A DNA stretch of 64,000 nucleotides from Mycobacteroides immunogenum (lineage in GTDB: Bacteria; Actinomycetota; Actinomycetes; Mycobacteriales; Mycobacteriaceae): NCBI RefSeq assembly GCF_001605725.1, contig NZ_CP011530.1, forward strand, positions 1,798,001 to 1,862,000. The letters run 5' to 3'. Under the pieces are notes generated by a model. The model saw nothing but the letters and a program-made list of their open reading frames with translations. It made no database searches and was not told where the DNA came from. The number at the start of each line of letters is the position of its first letter. Within the stretch, counting starts at the first letter, position 1. This document shows positions 53,406 through 62,738 of the stretch, in pieces. Both the position numbers and the translations under genes were made by a program.

Positions 53406-54511
53406 CCACGATGCGCAAGATGCTCCTGATCTGTCTGGGGCTTGCCCTCGCCGCGACGACGGCGGGTGCGGCGTGGTCCGTCACCAGGGGCGGCGGAACC
53501 ATCACCATTACGGCCCAATTCGACAGTGCCGCAGGGTTATATCCCGGCAACGTGGTGGCGGTGCTGGGCATGCCGGTGGGCCAGATCTCCAAGATCACGG
53601 CCCGGGGCGGCTACGCCGAGGTGGAGTTCACGGTGGACAGTCAGGTGCGGGTCCCGGCAGACGCGCAGGCCGTGACGCTCTCGACCTCGATTCTCACCGA
53701 CCGTCAGATCGAGCTGACGCCGCCGTATCGCGGCGGGCCGGCAATGGGCGACGGCGACACCATCGGCCTGAACCGGACCCGCACACCCGTCGAGTTCGAC
53801 CGGGTGCTGGGCATGCTCGACAAACTCTCGGGCTCCCTGCACGGCGACGGCGCGGGCGGCGGCCCCATCGCCGCGGTGCTCAACGCCGGTGACGGTGTGG
53901 CCGCAGGCAACGGTGATCGCATCAAGACGGCGCTGGACGAGCTGTCCCGGGCATTGCGACTCGGCACTGACGGCGGGGCACATACCCGTGAACAGATGAC
54001 GACCATCGTCAAAAACGTCAGCGGACTGCTGGATGCGGCAGCCCGCAACGATGCGAGTCTGCGCCAATTCGGCTCTACCGTGCGTCAACTCAGTGACATT
54101 CTGGCTGGTGAGAATTTCGGTTCGGGCAGCACCGGGAAGCAGTTCAACGAGGTGATCGAGCAGACCGGGAACATTCTGCAGGCCAACCGGGATGCCATCC
54201 GGCGTGGTATTGCCAACGGCAACAAAAGTATTCAGACGGTATACGACCGTCAGCGGGAGGTCGCCGAGTTCTTCGATGTGTTGCCGCTGATGGCCGACAA
54301 CCTGTACAACGCCATTGATCAGCGCAACGGTGCGATCCGCGCGCACTTCCTGGCCGACCGCATGGTCTTCGACGGCCAGATGGCCAAGGAGATCTGCAAT
54401 CTGATGGGGCTGCGTCAACTCGGCTGCAGCACAGGGACACTGCAGGATTACGGCCCCGATTTCGGGCTGACCTACATGCTCGACGGTCTCGCGGCGATGG
54501 GCCAGAAATGA
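53402..54511 (+). CDS. mceD: MCE family protein D (cluster gene 19)
   Basis: A 369-residue Mce protein starting at GTG 53402 (overlap with mceC). Signal-anchor helix MLLICLGLALAATTAGAAW, MCE domain FDSAAGLYPGNVVAVLGMPVGQISKI, then a long helical domain ending with Cys-containing segments (EICNLMGLRQLGCS). Confidence 0.92.
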   Translation: MTTMRKMLLICLGLALAATTAGAAWSVTRGGGTITITAQFDSAAGLYPGNVVAVLGMPVGQISKITARGGYAEVEFTVDSQVRVPADAQAVTLSTSILTDRQIELTPPYRGGPAMGDGDTIGLNRTRTPVEFDRVLGMLDKLSGSLHGDGAGGGPIAAVLNAGDGVAAGNGDRIKTALDELSRALRLGTDGGAHTREQMTTIVKNVSGLLDAAARNDASLRQFGSTVRQLSDILAGENFGSGSTGKQFNEVIEQTGNILQANRDAIRRGIANGNKSIQTVYDRQREVAEFFDVLPLMADNLYNAIDQRNGAIRAHFLADRMVFDGQMAKEICNLMGLRQLGCSTGTLQDYGPDFGLTYMLDGLAAMGQK

Positions 54512-55641
54512 TGGGCCGCAGGTTGTCGGGGTTCCTGGTGGTGATGCTGCTGTGCGCGGGGTGCTCTACCAGCGGGCTGGCCGACCTGCCGTTGCCCGCG
54601 CCGGGGCTCGGCGGCGGGGGATACCGGCTGACCGCGGTGTTCGCGAACGCGCTCAATCTGCCCGAACGCGCCAAGGTAAAGCTCGCCGGTGCCGATATCG
54701 GCGAGGTGGAGTCCATGGCGGCCCGGGACTTCCACGCGGTGACCACCCTGCGCATTCGGCACGATGTCGTGTTGCCCGCGGGTAGCACCGCCCAATTGCG
54801 CACGGCCACACCGCTTGGCGATGTGTTTGTGGCCATCGAGCCCCCGGGGCAGCCCGCCGCTGGAACGCTGGCCGACGGCGACACCATTCCCATCGACCGG
54901 ACCGGTGCCGCGGCAACGGTGGAGTCGGTGCTCAGCTCGGCGGCAATCTTGGTGAACGGCGGTGCCGTGCACAACCTCACCAACGTCGTCAACGGGGCCG
55001 GCCGGGCGGCGGGACCGGACGGGCAGGCGTTCGGGCGCATGATCGGAAAGTCCAACGAACTGTTGGGCAAGCTCAACGCGCGCTCGGGACAGCTGGATAC
55101 CGCGATGACCGAGACGGCGCAGCTGGCCCAGGCGCTGGACGGGAAGAGCCAGGAGCTGGGGCAGGTGCTGCACGCGGCGGCGCCGGCGACGCAGGCCTTG
55201 CAGGAGAATGCCGGCCAGATCTCGGATCTGGTTCTGCTGTTGGGTGATACCGCGCGTGAGCTGGGAAAGTTCCCGTCCATCGCGGGGACCGACACCAGCG
55301 GGCGCAGCGTGGTCGCCGATGCCAACGCCATCTCCCGGTCCTGGAACGATGTGGTGCTGGACCCGGAGACCAGCCTGCTCTCGCTGAATCGGCTGTACGC
55401 GCCGTTCATCAAAATCACTGCGGGATCGGCTATTTCCGGCCGCGCCGGTATCGACCGGCTGGTGCTGGGTGCGATCCCCGACGCCGGATTCGGGGGAGAC
55501 CCGGGCTTCCACGGCCCCAAGCGGTACGACTGGGCCAAGTTCGTCGGGACCATCAAGTACTCGCTGTGGCGGCTACAAGAACGCGTCGTCGGGCAGGGAC
55601 CCGAGGCGCAGGGCTTCGGTGTGGAAGGCCCCGCCCGATGA
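54508..55641 (+). CDS. mceE: MCE family lipoprotein E (cluster gene 20)
   Basis: A 377-residue Mce protein with a lipoprotein signal (VVMLLCAGC; Cys about 19), as expected for the fifth Mce protein of each operon (LprK-type). MCE domain: FANALNLPERAKVKLAGADIGEVESM. ATG 54508 is followed by another ATG at 54511; either could be used. Confidence 0.92.
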   Translation: MMGRRLSGFLVVMLLCAGCSTSGLADLPLPAPGLGGGGYRLTAVFANALNLPERAKVKLAGADIGEVESMAARDFHAVTTLRIRHDVVLPAGSTAQLRTATPLGDVFVAIEPPGQPAAGTLADGDTIPIDRTGAAATVESVLSSAAILVNGGAVHNLTNVVNGAGRAAGPDGQAFGRMIGKSNELLGKLNARSGQLDTAMTETAQLAQALDGKSQELGQVLHAAAPATQALQENAGQISDLVLLLGDTARELGKFPSIAGTDTSGRSVVADANAISRSWNDVVLDPETSLLSLNRLYAPFIKITAGSAISGRAGIDRLVLGAIPDAGFGGDPGFHGPKRYDWAKFVGTIKYSLWRLQERVVGQGPEAQGFGVEGPAR

Positions 55642-56837
55642 GCCGCGCCTGGGTCAGCGGCCTGTCTCTCGTTCTCCTGCTGATGGTTTCAGTCACCTAT
55701 CTGCTGGTGGGTGTGCTGCACGTGCGGCCCCTGGTCTCGAGTTATCCGGTGACCATCCAGCTGGCCGAATCCGGCGGCTTGCTGCCCAACCAGGATGTGA
55801 CGCTGCACGGGGTGCGTATCGGTTCTGTCGGCTCGCTGACCTTTACCGGCGACGGCGTGAACGCCACCGTGAACGTCGACGACGGTGTCCGTGTGCCCGC
55901 CTCCGCCGTGGCGCGGGTGACCGGACTGTCACCGGCCGGTGAGCAATACCTGGACTTTTCCGCGGGATCGGATGCGGGGCCGTTCCTGGCCGCGGGGGAC
56001 GTGATCACCCGAGACCGCACCGCCATCCCGGTTACCCCGGCACAGCTGCTGTCACATGCCGACGGCGTTCTGGCGCAAGTAGATCCGATCAAGATTGAAC
56101 GCATCAAGAAGGAGCTGCGCCTGAGCGCCGAGGGGCCACGCAAGCTCACGGACATCGTCGACGGCGGCGTGTTCTTACTGGCCACCCTGGATTCGGTGCT
56201 ACCCGAGACGGTCAGCGCCATCAAGAACAGCCGGACGGTGCTGTCGGCGGCGGTGGACGTCAACGGCGGTATCGCCGCCACCACACGCAACCTGCGCAGC
56301 ACCCTCACCGGTATCAACGCGATGGACGGGGGCTACCGGAAACTCATCGACCAGTCGCCGCGGGTGCTGGCGGCCACGGACAAGCTGTTCGATGACAACT
56401 CCGACACCATGGTGCAGCTCTTGTCCAACCTGGCCGTCAACGCCCGGCTCTCCTATGTGCGAGTGCCCGCGCTGAACGCGCTGTTCCCGAACTACCGGGG
56501 CTCCGCGTTGGAGGCCTTCATCAGCACCATGCACGAGCATGGACTGTGGGTGACCGCCGATCTGTATCCGCGGTACGCCTGCGATTACGGCACCCCACGG
56601 CATCCGCCCTCGGCGGCCGACTATCCGGAGCCGTTCCTGTACACCTACTGCCGCGACGACGATCCCGCCGTCCTGGTTCGGGGGGCCAAGAACGCACCGC
56701 GCCCGGCAGGTGACGACACGGCCGGACCACCGCCGGGTGCCGACCTGGGTGCCAGGTCTGACCCGACGCCGCCCGGCCGCTACACCATCCCGACGCCCTA
56801 CGGTGGACCGGCGCTGCCCATCGAGCCACCGAGGTAG
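55638..56837 (+). CDS. mceF: MCE family protein F (cluster gene 21)
   Basis: A 399-residue Mce protein, last of six. N-terminal helix GLSLVLLLMVSVTYLLVGVL, MCE domain LAESGGLLPNQDVTLHGVRIGSVGSL, helical tunnel and a Pro-rich tail (about residues 355-399). ATG overlaps mceE by four bases. Confidence 0.92.
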   Translation: MSRAWVSGLSLVLLLMVSVTYLLVGVLHVRPLVSSYPVTIQLAESGGLLPNQDVTLHGVRIGSVGSLTFTGDGVNATVNVDDGVRVPASAVARVTGLSPAGEQYLDFSAGSDAGPFLAAGDVITRDRTAIPVTPAQLLSHADGVLAQVDPIKIERIKKELRLSAEGPRKLTDIVDGGVFLLATLDSVLPETVSAIKNSRTVLSAAVDVNGGIAATTRNLRSTLTGINAMDGGYRKLIDQSPRVLAATDKLFDDNSDTMVQLLSNLAVNARLSYVRVPALNALFPNYRGSALEAFISTMHEHGLWVTADLYPRYACDYGTPRHPPSAADYPEPFLYTYCRDDDPAVLVRGAKNAPRPAGDDTAGPPPGADLGARSDPTPPGRYTIPTPYGGPALPIEPPR

Positions 56838-56839
56838 TG

Positions 56840-57736
56840 ATGCCGGCGAACAATTCACATCCGCGACCGTCATCGGCCGCCGGGCGCGCGGTGCACACCC
56901 GCCGGATCGCGTTCACGTTCGACCAGTCGGCGCCCTCGCGCCGGCATTTCGTGGCCGGTGACATCGCCATGAGCCATCTGGTGGCACTGCTGTCTGGCTT
57001 CTTCCCGTCGGGCGAGGAATTCTTCATCCAGTCGGTGCGGCGCTACGACCGGCAGATCGCCGATCCCGTCCTCAAGCGGCAGGTCGCCGGGTTCATCGGA
57101 CAGGAGATGACCCACGGGATCCAGCACCGCGAACTGAACGCACAACTGGTGCGGCGCGGCTACTGGGCCACCGGGCTGATGGACCGGGTGGGCACCCGGC
57201 TGGTCAAACGCATGAAACAGAACAGGGACCGGCTGCCCGATACCGTCGCCCGGTCAGCGCTTGCCGTCACCGCCGGTGTGGAGCATCTCACCGCCATCCT
57301 GGGAGAGCAGGTGCTCAGCGTGCCCTGGATACAGCGCCAGCTGACCGACCCCGAGGTGCGCGCCATGCTGAATTGGCACGCCATCGAGGAGATGGAACAC
57401 AAGTCGGTGGCCTTCGACGTGTATCGGTACGTCGGGGGCAGCGAGCCGATGCGTATCGCGGCGATGGTGCTGACGCTGGGACTCTTCCTGAGCCGGACGG
57501 TGATCTTGCTGGCGTCGATTGCTACCGACCCATGGGCCTGGCGCCACCCCGGACGGACTCTGCGCAGCCTGGCGACCTTGCCGCACACACCGCTGTTCGC
57601 GGGGCTCGGGGCCAAGATCCGCTGCTATCTGCGGCCCGGTTTCCATCCCGACGACATCGACCATGGCCCTTTGCTCGAAGCGTGGCGCGACGAGTACTTC
57701 GGTCCCGAGGGGATCCTGCTGGACCATCTGAAGTAG
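56840..57736 (+). CDS. ferritin-like metal-dependent hydrolase family protein (cluster gene 22)
   Basis: A 298-residue helical protein of the predicted metal-dependent hydrolase family (PF10118-like). A metal site is suggested by Glu59/Glu60 (PSGEEFF), Glu89/His92/His96 (GQEMTHGIQH), Glu148/His149 and WHAIEEMEHKSV (His180, Glu183/184, His187), a ferritin-like di-iron pattern. It starts at ATG 56840, two bases after mceF (GTG 56837 is possible). Members are often found near lipid or sterol genes; function unproven. Last gene of the operon. Confidence 0.8.
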   Translation: MPANNSHPRPSSAAGRAVHTRRIAFTFDQSAPSRRHFVAGDIAMSHLVALLSGFFPSGEEFFIQSVRRYDRQIADPVLKRQVAGFIGQEMTHGIQHRELNAQLVRRGYWATGLMDRVGTRLVKRMKQNRDRLPDTVARSALAVTAGVEHLTAILGEQVLSVPWIQRQLTDPEVRAMLNWHAIEEMEHKSVAFDVYRYVGGSEPMRIAAMVLTLGLFLSRTVILLASIATDPWAWRHPGRTLRSLATLPHTPLFAGLGAKIRCYLRPGFHPDDIDHGPLLEAWRDEYFGPEGILLDHLK

Positions 57737-57779
57737 TTGCTGCCAGGCCACCGAGGTAGAAAGCGTTTTGTCCGGCCCT

Positions 57780-57785
57780 TAGGCT
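57780..57785 (+). promoter_or_regulatory. -10 box (TAGGCT) upstream of glyS
   Basis: TAGGCT fits TANNNT and would start a transcript near 57793 with a leader of about 45 bases containing GAGGAG before the GTG at 57838. I see no T-box-like structure. Prediction only. Confidence 0.4.
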
Positions 57786-57837
57786 GTCCAGGTCAATAAA
57801 GCTGTCTTGTGGACCTCAAGAGGAGCCTGAGCGAATC

Positions 57838-59256
57838 GTGGCCGCCAAGCCGAACGCCGCTGGTAAGAAGATCGAGGCCGTCGTCAACCTCGCCAAACGC
57901 CGGGGACTTGTGTACCCGTGCGGTGAGATCTACGGCGGTACCAAGTCGGCGTGGGATTACGGACCGCTCGGCGTGGAGCTCAAGGACAACATCAAGAAGC
58001 AGTGGTGGCGCTCCGTCGTCACCAGCCGCGACGACGTCGTGGGCCTGGACTCCTCGGTGATCCTGCCGCGCCAGGTCTGGGTGGCTTCCGGACACGTCGA
58101 GGTGTTCAACGATCCGCTGGTGGAGTGTCTGAACTGTCACAAGCGTCACCGGCAGGACCACCTGCAGGAGGCGTACCTGGAAAAAAAGGGCGCGAAAGAA
58201 GGCCTCACGGATCCCGAGTCGGTCGCGATGACCGAGATCGTGTGCCCGGACTGCGGCAACAAGGGTCAGTGGACCGAGCCCCGTGACTTCAACATGATGC
58301 TCAAGACCTACCTGGGTCCCATCGAGACCGAAGAGGGTCTGCACTACCTGCGCCCCGAGACGGCGCAGGGCATCTTCATCAACTTCAAGAACGTCGTCAC
58401 GACGTCGCGGCAGAAGCCGCCGTTCGGCATCGGCCAGATCGGCAAGAGCTTCCGCAACGAGATCACCCCGGGCAACTTCATCTTCCGCACGCGCGAGTTC
58501 GAGCAGATGGAGATGGAGTTCTTCGTCGAGCCGTCGACAGCGCCCGAGTGGCACAAGTATTGGATCGACACCCGGCTGCAGTGGTACATCGATCTGGGCA
58601 TCGACCCAGAGAACCTGCGACTGTACGACCACCCCAAGGAGAAGCTGTCGCACTACTCCGACGGCACCGTCGACATCGAGTACAAGTTCGGTTTCAGCGG
58701 TAACCCGTGGGGTGAGCTGGAGGGCATCGCCAACCGCACCGACTTCGACTTGTCGACGCATGCAAAGCATTCCGGTGAGGACCTGTCGTACTACGACCAG
58801 GCTGAGGACCGCCGGTACACGCCGTACGTGATCGAGCCCGCGGCCGGTCTCACTCGTTCGTTCATGGCCTTCCTGGTTGACGCCTATCACGAGGACGAGG
58901 CGCCGAACGCCAAGGGCGGTGTGGACACCCGCACCGTGCTGCGGCTCGACCCGCGCCTGGCGCCGGTCAAGGTCGCGGTGCTGCCGCTGTCGCGCAACGC
59001 CGATCTGAGCCCGCGCGCCAAGGCGCTGGCCGCCGAGCTGCGCCAGTACTGGAACGTGGACTTCGATGACGCCGGTGCCATCGGCCGGCGGTATCGTCGA
59101 CAGGACGAGATCGGCACCCCGTTCTGCGTCACAGTCGATTTCGACTCGCTGGAAGACGATTCGGTTACCGTCCGCGACCGCGACGAGATGACCCAACAGC
59201 GCATTCCGATCGGCGGCGTGGCCGATCATCTCGCCAAGACACTCAAGGGCTGCTAG
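57838..59256 (+). CDS. glyS: glycyl-tRNA synthetase (dimeric class II type)
   Basis: A 472-residue alpha2-type glycyl-tRNA synthetase. Class II motifs: [16 protein letters not shown] (N-terminal), [25 protein letters not shown] (motif 2) and [14 protein letters not shown] (motif 3); the C-terminal anticodon-binding domain follows ([11 protein letters not shown]). [13 protein letters not shown] and CPDCGN may bind zinc. GTG start after GAGGAG. In M. tuberculosis glyS adjoins smtB, whereas here 22 genes separate them. Confidence 0.96.
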   Translation: MAAKPNAAGKKIEAVVNLAKRRGLVYPCGEIYGGTKSAWDYGPLGVELKDNIKKQWWRSVVTSRDDVVGLDSSVILPRQVWVASGHVEVFNDPLVECLNCHKRHRQDHLQEAYLEKKGAKEGLTDPESVAMTEIVCPDCGNKGQWTEPRDFNMMLKTYLGPIETEEGLHYLRPETAQGIFINFKNVVTTSRQKPPFGIGQIGKSFRNEITPGNFIFRTREFEQMEMEFFVEPSTAPEWHKYWIDTRLQWYIDLGIDPENLRLYDHPKEKLSHYSDGTVDIEYKFGFSGNPWGELEGIANRTDFDLSTHAKHSGEDLSYYDQAEDRRYTPYVIEPAAGLTRSFMAFLVDAYHEDEAPNAKGGVDTRTVLRLDPRLAPVKVAVLPLSRNADLSPRAKALAAELRQYWNVDFDDAGAIGRRYRRQDEIGTPFCVTVDFDSLEDDSVTVRDRDEMTQQRIPIGGVADHLAKTLKGC

Positions 59257-59269
59257 CCAAGGAGCAGAA

Positions 59270-60664
59270 ATGACTGACGTCCAGAATCACATCGGAATCG
59301 ATCCTGCCAGTGCGCCGATCGAGGCCCCCGCGGCCGAGGCGCAGGTTCGCGCCGACGACCGTGGGCACGTTTTCCACTCATGGTCCGCGCAGGCGATGAT
59401 CGACCCGCTGCCGATCGCCGGCGGCTCGGGCGCGACGTTCTGGGATTACACCGGCAAGGAATACCTCGACTTCGCCTCGCAGCTGGTGAATCTCAATCTG
59501 GGACACCAGCATCCGCGTCTGGTCGAGGCGATTCAGCGTCAGGCCGGCCGTCTGGCCACCATCGCGCCTGCCTTCGCCAACGATGTGCGTGGCGAGCTCG
59601 CCCGCCTGGTCGCCGAGCGCGCGCCGGGAACCCTGAACAAGGTGTTCTTCACCAACGGCGGCACCGAAGCAGTGGAGCACGCGGTGCGCATGGCGCGCCA
59701 TCACACCGGGCGTCGCAAGGTGCTTGCCGCATACCGCAGCTACCACGGTGGCACCACCACCTCCATGTCGCTGACGGGTGAGCCGCGCCGCTGGGCCAAT
59801 GACCCGGGCGACAACTCGGTGGTGCACTTCTTCGGTCCGTACGCCTACCGTTCGGTCTTCCACGCCACCTCGCCCGAAGAGGAAACCCAAAGGGCGCTGG
59901 AGCATCTCGAGCAGGTCATCAACCTGGAGGGTCCGCCCACCATCGCCGCGATCATCCTGGAATCGGTGGTCGGCACCAACGGTGTGCTGGTGCCGCCGCC
60001 GGGCTACCTGGTCGGCGTGCGGGAGATCTGCGATCGGTACGGACTGGTGTTCATCGCCGACGAGGTGATGGTCGGGTTCGGGCGATTCGGTGAATGGTTC
60101 GCCATCAACGCCTTTGACGTCACCCCGGACCTCATCACCTTCGCCAAGGGCATCAACTCCGGTTACGTTCCGCTGGGCGGTGTGGTGATCTCCGACGCGA
60201 TCGCCACCAGCTTCGACCACCGGCCGTACCCGGGTGGGCTGACCTACTCCGGCCACCCGTTGGCTTGTGCGGTCGGCGTCGAGACCATCAAGGTCTTCGA
60301 GGACGACAAGATCCTGGAGCGGGTGCGCGACCTGGGTGAGCGTGTGGTGCGTCCCGAGCTGGAGCGCTGGGTGCAGGCGCACCCGAGCGTCGGTGAGATC
60401 CGCGGCAGGGGCCTGTTCTGGGCCGTGGAACTGGTGCGCAACAAGGAAACTCGCGAGCCGCTGGTGCCGTTCAACGCCAGTGGTGAGGCGGCGGCGCCGA
60501 TGAACGCCTACGCGGCGGCGTGCAAGAAGGCCGGCTTGTGGCCGTTCACGCACTTCAACCGCACGCACGTGGCGCCTCCGCTGATCATCAGCGAGGAGGA
60601 GCTGCGGCGCGGGCTCGCGATCATCGACGAGGCGCTGAACGTCGCCGACGGGTATACGGACTAG
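59270..60664 (+). CDS. class-III PLP aminotransferase
   Basis: A 464-residue aminotransferase of the omega-amino acid group. Lys293 in ITFAKGINSGYVPLGG binds PLP; FIADEVMVGFGRFGEWFA, FFTNGGTEAVEHAVRMAR and SGHPLACAVGVETI are typical. It resembles aspartate-aminotransferase-family enzymes annotated as taurine-pyruvate or beta-alanine-pyruvate aminotransferase; the substrate cannot be fixed. AAGGAG precedes the ATG, 13 bases after glyS. Its stop overlaps that of the convergent TPM gene. Confidence 0.9.
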   Translation: MTDVQNHIGIDPASAPIEAPAAEAQVRADDRGHVFHSWSAQAMIDPLPIAGGSGATFWDYTGKEYLDFASQLVNLNLGHQHPRLVEAIQRQAGRLATIAPAFANDVRGELARLVAERAPGTLNKVFFTNGGTEAVEHAVRMARHHTGRRKVLAAYRSYHGGTTTSMSLTGEPRRWANDPGDNSVVHFFGPYAYRSVFHATSPEEETQRALEHLEQVINLEGPPTIAAIILESVVGTNGVLVPPPGYLVGVREICDRYGLVFIADEVMVGFGRFGEWFAINAFDVTPDLITFAKGINSGYVPLGGVVISDAIATSFDHRPYPGGLTYSGHPLACAVGVETIKVFEDDKILERVRDLGERVVRPELERWVQAHPSVGEIRGRGLFWAVELVRNKETREPLVPFNASGEAAAPMNAYAAACKKAGLWPFTHFNRTHVAPPLIISEEELRRGLAIIDEALNVADGYTD

Positions 60665-62679
60665 AAGCGGCCCCCGCCGCCGCGGAAGCTCGATCCGGAG
60701 GATCGGGAGGACCCGCCGTAGGACGATGATCCGGATCCGGACCAGGAACTGTGGTGGCCCGAGCCACCGCTGATCATGCCGCGCAGGATTCCGCCGATCA
60801 CCGCACCGGCGACATTGCCGGCCACGTCGCCCGCGACGCTGTATCCGCCGCCGTATCCATTGCTGTAGTAGCGCTGGGCGCCCTGTACCTCTTGCTGCGC
60901 TGAGTATTCGGCTTGGGCGGCCAGTTCGGCGGCGGCGTTGGCCAGCAGGATGGCATCGGACGGATTGGATGCCCGGCTCTGCTCTGCCGTGGTCAGCTTG
61001 CGTTGCGCCTCGTCGAGGTTCCAGCGCGTCCGGGCGCCCACGGCGCCGCGGTGCAGGCCGATGTACTGGTTGACCGAGATCACCCGTTGGCGTGCGGTGA
61101 CGATCGCCTGATCGAGCACGCGGGCCCGCCGCTGCGCGGCGGCCTGTTCCTCCTGCACGGCCGCCAGCAGCTTGTCCAGCTGCGCGTCGGCCGCGGCGAG
61201 GCGGGTGAACGCGGTCAACGGGTCGGTGGTGCCGAGGCGCTCGGCGTCCGCGACGGCCGCCGCGGCGGCGTCGTGGGCCTTGGTCAACTCGTCCGATGAT
61301 GGCAGCGCGCCCTGCTGCTGGAGTGCCTCGGCCTGGGCGATGTCGGATTTGGTGTCGGCGATGGACGCGGCCAGCGAGTCGGTGGCGTGGCGGATGTTGT
61401 TGGCGGCGTTGTCGATCGCATCCAGCAGCGCGTTGGCCTGTGTCAGTGCCGATTCGGCGCCGCGAATGGCGTCGACGAGGCTCATCTGCTGTCCCTCTAC
61501 CGCGCGGGAGGCCAGCTCACGCCCGTGCGTTATGCGGCTGTCGGCGAAGCTGACCCGCTCGGTGGCCTCGGTGATGTTGTCGGCGATGGATGCCAGCGCG
61601 CCGGCATCGAATTCGGTGCGCAGCTGGTCGAGAATGCGCTGGGACTCCGGCACCCGGGCGGTGACGGCCACTACCTGCTGAGTCAGATTGTCCAGCTTGG
61701 TGGGTGCGTTGATCACCAGGTTGCGCAGCGCGTCGAAGGCGCTGGACTGATCCTCCAGGGTGCGGTCGGCGCGTGCGGCCGTCGTGATGACGTCGATCAG
61801 CAGGCGACGCTGTTCCAGCGGCGTTTCCGGGGTCGCGTCGTCGAGCTGTTTGCGCACCGAGAACGCCTGAGCCAGTACCTTTTTTGCCGAATCCACGGCT
61901 TGCTGGAAGGGGGCAGTGGATTCGGCGCCGAACTCCTCGACGGCCAGTGCGAGCTCGGCCTCGCTGGTGCGTACCGCGTTGTCGACGTTCACCACAATGG
62001 ATTTCGACAGGTCGTCGAGTGCGTAGACCGGCTGATTCGCGAGCGCCTCGGTATCGGAAGGGTCGATGCCCTTGGCGGCTTCGATCTCCGCGCGACGACG
62101 GGTCCGGGTGCGGGTCCAGGAGAACAGCGTGAAACCGCCGACCACCACGGCGCCGAAGGCCAGCGCACCCAGCACCGGCTTCCACGGAATGGACGCCGCT
62201 GAGGAGGCGGCCGATTCCAGGCCGGTGGCGGTGTTGATGGCGGCGCCGTCCCAGTCGGATCTGCGGAGCGCGGGCTCGATGGTGTTGGTCCGCAGATCCT
62301 CGATCTCGGAGTCACTGACCTTCTTGATGCCCGAGGCCACCTGGAAGGCGTAGCTGCGCTCCTCAGTCGCCACGGCCAGTAGGGCGTCACGGTCGCCCAG
62401 GTTGCTCGCCTTGATGGTCTTGTCTGCCCATGCAGTCGGGTCGGCACCGTTGAAGTCCTTGACGTACACCACCCACAGCCGCACGTGCTGTTGGTCATAG
62501 AGCTGGTCGATCGCGGCGCGTACCTTGGCCGGGTTCTTCAGCGCCCCGGCCCGATCGGTGACATAGCCCGGTATCCGGAAGGGCGGGTCGGCGCTGGCGG
62601 CCGGCGCCAGCAGCAGTGTCGGGGCGAGGACCGCGATGAGGACTCCCAGCAGGCCCGCGAGGGCACGCAGCAGACGCAT
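60661..62679 (-). CDS. TPM-domain secreted/membrane protein (Rv2345-like)
   Basis: A 672-residue protein: signal peptide (to about residue 33, PAASADPP), TPM domain (about 35-160, with YVTDRAGALKNPAKVRAAIDQLYDQQHVRLWVVYV), one membrane helix (about 175-195), a long Ala/Gln/Glu-rich coiled-coil region and a Gly/Ser-rich tail ending SSFRGGGGRF. TPM proteins are envelope-associated, some linked to photosystem repair or phosphatase activity. I choose ATG 62679, which begins the signal peptide. Rv2345 is the probable counterpart, next to dgt. Confidence 0.88.
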   Translation of the reverse strand: MRLLRALAGLLGVLIAVLAPTLLLAPAASADPPFRIPGYVTDRAGALKNPAKVRAAIDQLYDQQHVRLWVVYVKDFNGADPTAWADKTIKASNLGDRDALLAVATEERSYAFQVASGIKKVSDSEIEDLRTNTIEPALRRSDWDGAAINTATGLESAASSAASIPWKPVLGALAFGAVVVGGFTLFSWTRTRTRRRAEIEAAKGIDPSDTEALANQPVYALDDLSKSIVVNVDNAVRTSEAELALAVEEFGAESTAPFQQAVDSAKKVLAQAFSVRKQLDDATPETPLEQRRLLIDVITTAARADRTLEDQSSAFDALRNLVINAPTKLDNLTQQVVAVTARVPESQRILDQLRTEFDAGALASIADNITEATERVSFADSRITHGRELASRAVEGQQMSLVDAIRGAESALTQANALLDAIDNAANNIRHATDSLAASIADTKSDIAQAEALQQQGALPSSDELTKAHDAAAAAVADAERLGTTDPLTAFTRLAAADAQLDKLLAAVQEEQAAAQRRARVLDQAIVTARQRVISVNQYIGLHRGAVGARTRWNLDEAQRKLTTAEQSRASNPSDAILLANAAAELAAQAEYSAQQEVQGAQRYYSNGYGGGYSVAGDVAGNVAGAVIGGILRGMISGGSGHHSSWSGSGSSSYGGSSRSSGSSFRGGGGRF

Positions 62680-62738
62680 GGTCGCCAATCTAGTGCCTCG
62701 CAAGATGCTTCGAACCGTCCTGGCAGACTGTGCCTACG

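Noticed and set aside
35358..57736. Genomic island with integrase or tRNA attachment site
   Set aside because: No integrase, tRNA or flanking direct repeat was seen at either edge of the 22-gene block, and its GC and codon use look like the neighbours by eye.
57737..57837. T-box or glycine riboswitch before glyS
   Set aside because: The gap is only about 100 bases and lacks the T-box sequence or tandem aptamer features.
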